Shown here: positions 63,494 to 64,000 of the stretch, piece by piece
Layout: each line of letters opens with the position of its first letter
Position numbering within the stretch: position 1 is the first letter of the stretch
Notes under the pieces: model-generated
The model's database searches: none
The model's input: the letters and a program-made list of their open reading frames with translations, nothing else
Told to the model about the DNA's origin: nothing
Translations under genes and position numbers: made by a program
NCBI RefSeq assembly: GCF_014696135.1
Contig: NZ_JACJPP010000007.1
Location: forward strand, 434,001-498,000
DNA length: 64,000 nt
Origin: Nodosilinea sp. FACHB-141
GTDB taxonomy: Bacteria; Cyanobacteriota; Cyanobacteriia; Phormidesmidales; Phormidesmidaceae
Direction of reading: 5' to 3'

Positions 63494-64000
63494 TCAATAG
63501 ACAGCGGATGCCATTGCGGTGACATCCGCCACTGGTGCTGGGGCCGATCGCGCCTCAGCCATATCCGAGAGAATGGCGTCGAGCAGCTGCTCACGCAGAT
63601 CGGGAATGACCGCTAGGGCCCGAGTCCAGTCGGGAATTTGAGTGCCGGTCGGGTCGTCGAGGTACTGATTGCCGGCTTCTAAAATCACCTGTTCAAAGGT
63701 TTCGATGGTGATTTCTTCTTGGTGGCGATCGTACTCTAGACCGTTGAAGCGGGCATCGACGAAATACTGACGGGCGAGGTTTTGGGCCTCGCGGCGATAC
63801 TTAATCCGCAGGGCGCGAATGTGATCTTGGCCAATCACCACCTGCTCGGTTTCGGTCAAGGTTCTAAACACCGACTGCAAAATGTCGCGGCACATTTTTT
63901 GCAGCCCCGAGTTGGTTGAGCTGCCTAGGGTCTGGTGCTTGTGCTCAAAGACGCCCAGGTCGATTTGGGCAATGCGCTTGAGGGAGACGTTGCGATAAAC
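63494..64000 (-). CDS. gpgS: Glycosyltransferase C-terminus, probably glucosyl-3-phosphoglycerate synthase
   Basis: The frame is open to the window edge, with 35 further codons (VYRNVSLKRIAQIDLGVFEHKHQT and onward) before the methionine at 63895, so the gene continues outside. The visible 168 residues contain LKRIAQIDLGVFEHKHQ, LQKMCRDILQSVFRTLTETEQ and IPDWTRALAVIPDLREQL. This matches the C-terminal part of cyanobacterial GpgS-like enzymes as I recall them. They make glucosylglycerate precursors. The catalytic GT-A domain is not in the window, so the assignment is moderate. Confidence 0.55.
   Translation of the reverse strand, partial: VYRNVSLKRIAQIDLGVFEHKHQTLGSSTNSGLQKMCRDILQSVFRTLTETEQVVIGQDHIRALRIKYRREAQNLARQYFVDARFNGLEYDRHQEEITIETFEQVILEAGNQYLDDPTGTQIPDWTRALAVIPDLREQLLDAILSDMAEARSAPAPVADVTAMASAVY

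Overview
The window is cyanobacterial chromosomal DNA. The palindrome GCGATCGC (HIP1) recurs throughout, the G+C content is fairly high, and several families are typical of cyanobacteria: an exosortase with its partner protein, a cyanate transporter and cyanase operon, Uma2 proteins, and a PerR/FurC-like Fur protein. Gene content and intergenic repeat style suggest a filamentous Leptolyngbya/Nodosilinea-type organism; that placement is inference. No rRNA, tRNA, CRISPR array, intact insertion sequence or prophage was found.

Layout. 0-8 kb: tail of a Uma2 gene, a pentapeptide-repeat protein, Cu/Zn superoxide dismutase, then a SNF2 helicase and a SWIM zinc-finger protein separated by a DUF6883/DUF4926 pair whose first member is split by an amber codon. 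8-13 kb: Uma2 protein, molybdopterin oxidoreductase with an overlapping MOSC gene, and a potassium channel. 13-17 kb: an A+T-richer accessory stretch (GFA enzyme, COQ4-like protein between two copies of a repeat, lipoprotein, HEPN protein, unknown protein). 17-19 kb: two conserved unknown genes separated by a 21-bp minisatellite. 19-22 kb: a P-domain metalloprotease and a ParM/ParR-like pair. 22-25 kb: groES-groEL under a perfect CIRCE operator, with repeats between the two genes. 25-32 kb: a DegT aminotransferase, exosortase and partner, a small sigma factor with an overlapping upstream gene, an NfeD-like protein, a 51-residue membrane protein and a SpoIID protein. 32-46 kb: envelope and housekeeping genes (GT39-like glycosyltransferase, ABC ATPase, LpxB-like protein, SDR, Fur, cation/proton antiporter). 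44-50 kb: two histidine kinases, a cupin and an M48 protease. 50-51 kb: a toxin-antitoxin pair. 51-56 kb: the operon cynA-cynB-cynD-cynS, read leftwards. 55.7-58 kb: a divergent AraC-type response regulator and histidine kinase. 58-64 kb: a family-10-like glycosylhydrolase, an XRE regulator, a TIGR03643 gene broken by an amber codon, and the end of a probable glucosyl-3-phosphoglycerate synthase.

Genes that work together: cynABD imports cyanate and cynS degrades it. ParM and the ribbon-helix-helix protein resemble a type II partition module. GroES and GroEL share heat-shock control through CIRCE. UPF0175 and DUF3368 form a toxin-antitoxin pair. SNF2 and SWIM proteins are a recurrent pair.

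Most notable are two small conserved genes, 56 kb apart, in which one TAG stands exactly where the family has a tryptophan while the frame stays intact to the natural C-terminus. Others are the 21-bp minisatellite with an 84-bp higher-order repeat, the nested inverted repeats upstream of parM, and G-rich/C-rich intergenic arms that also form the ends of several coding regions.
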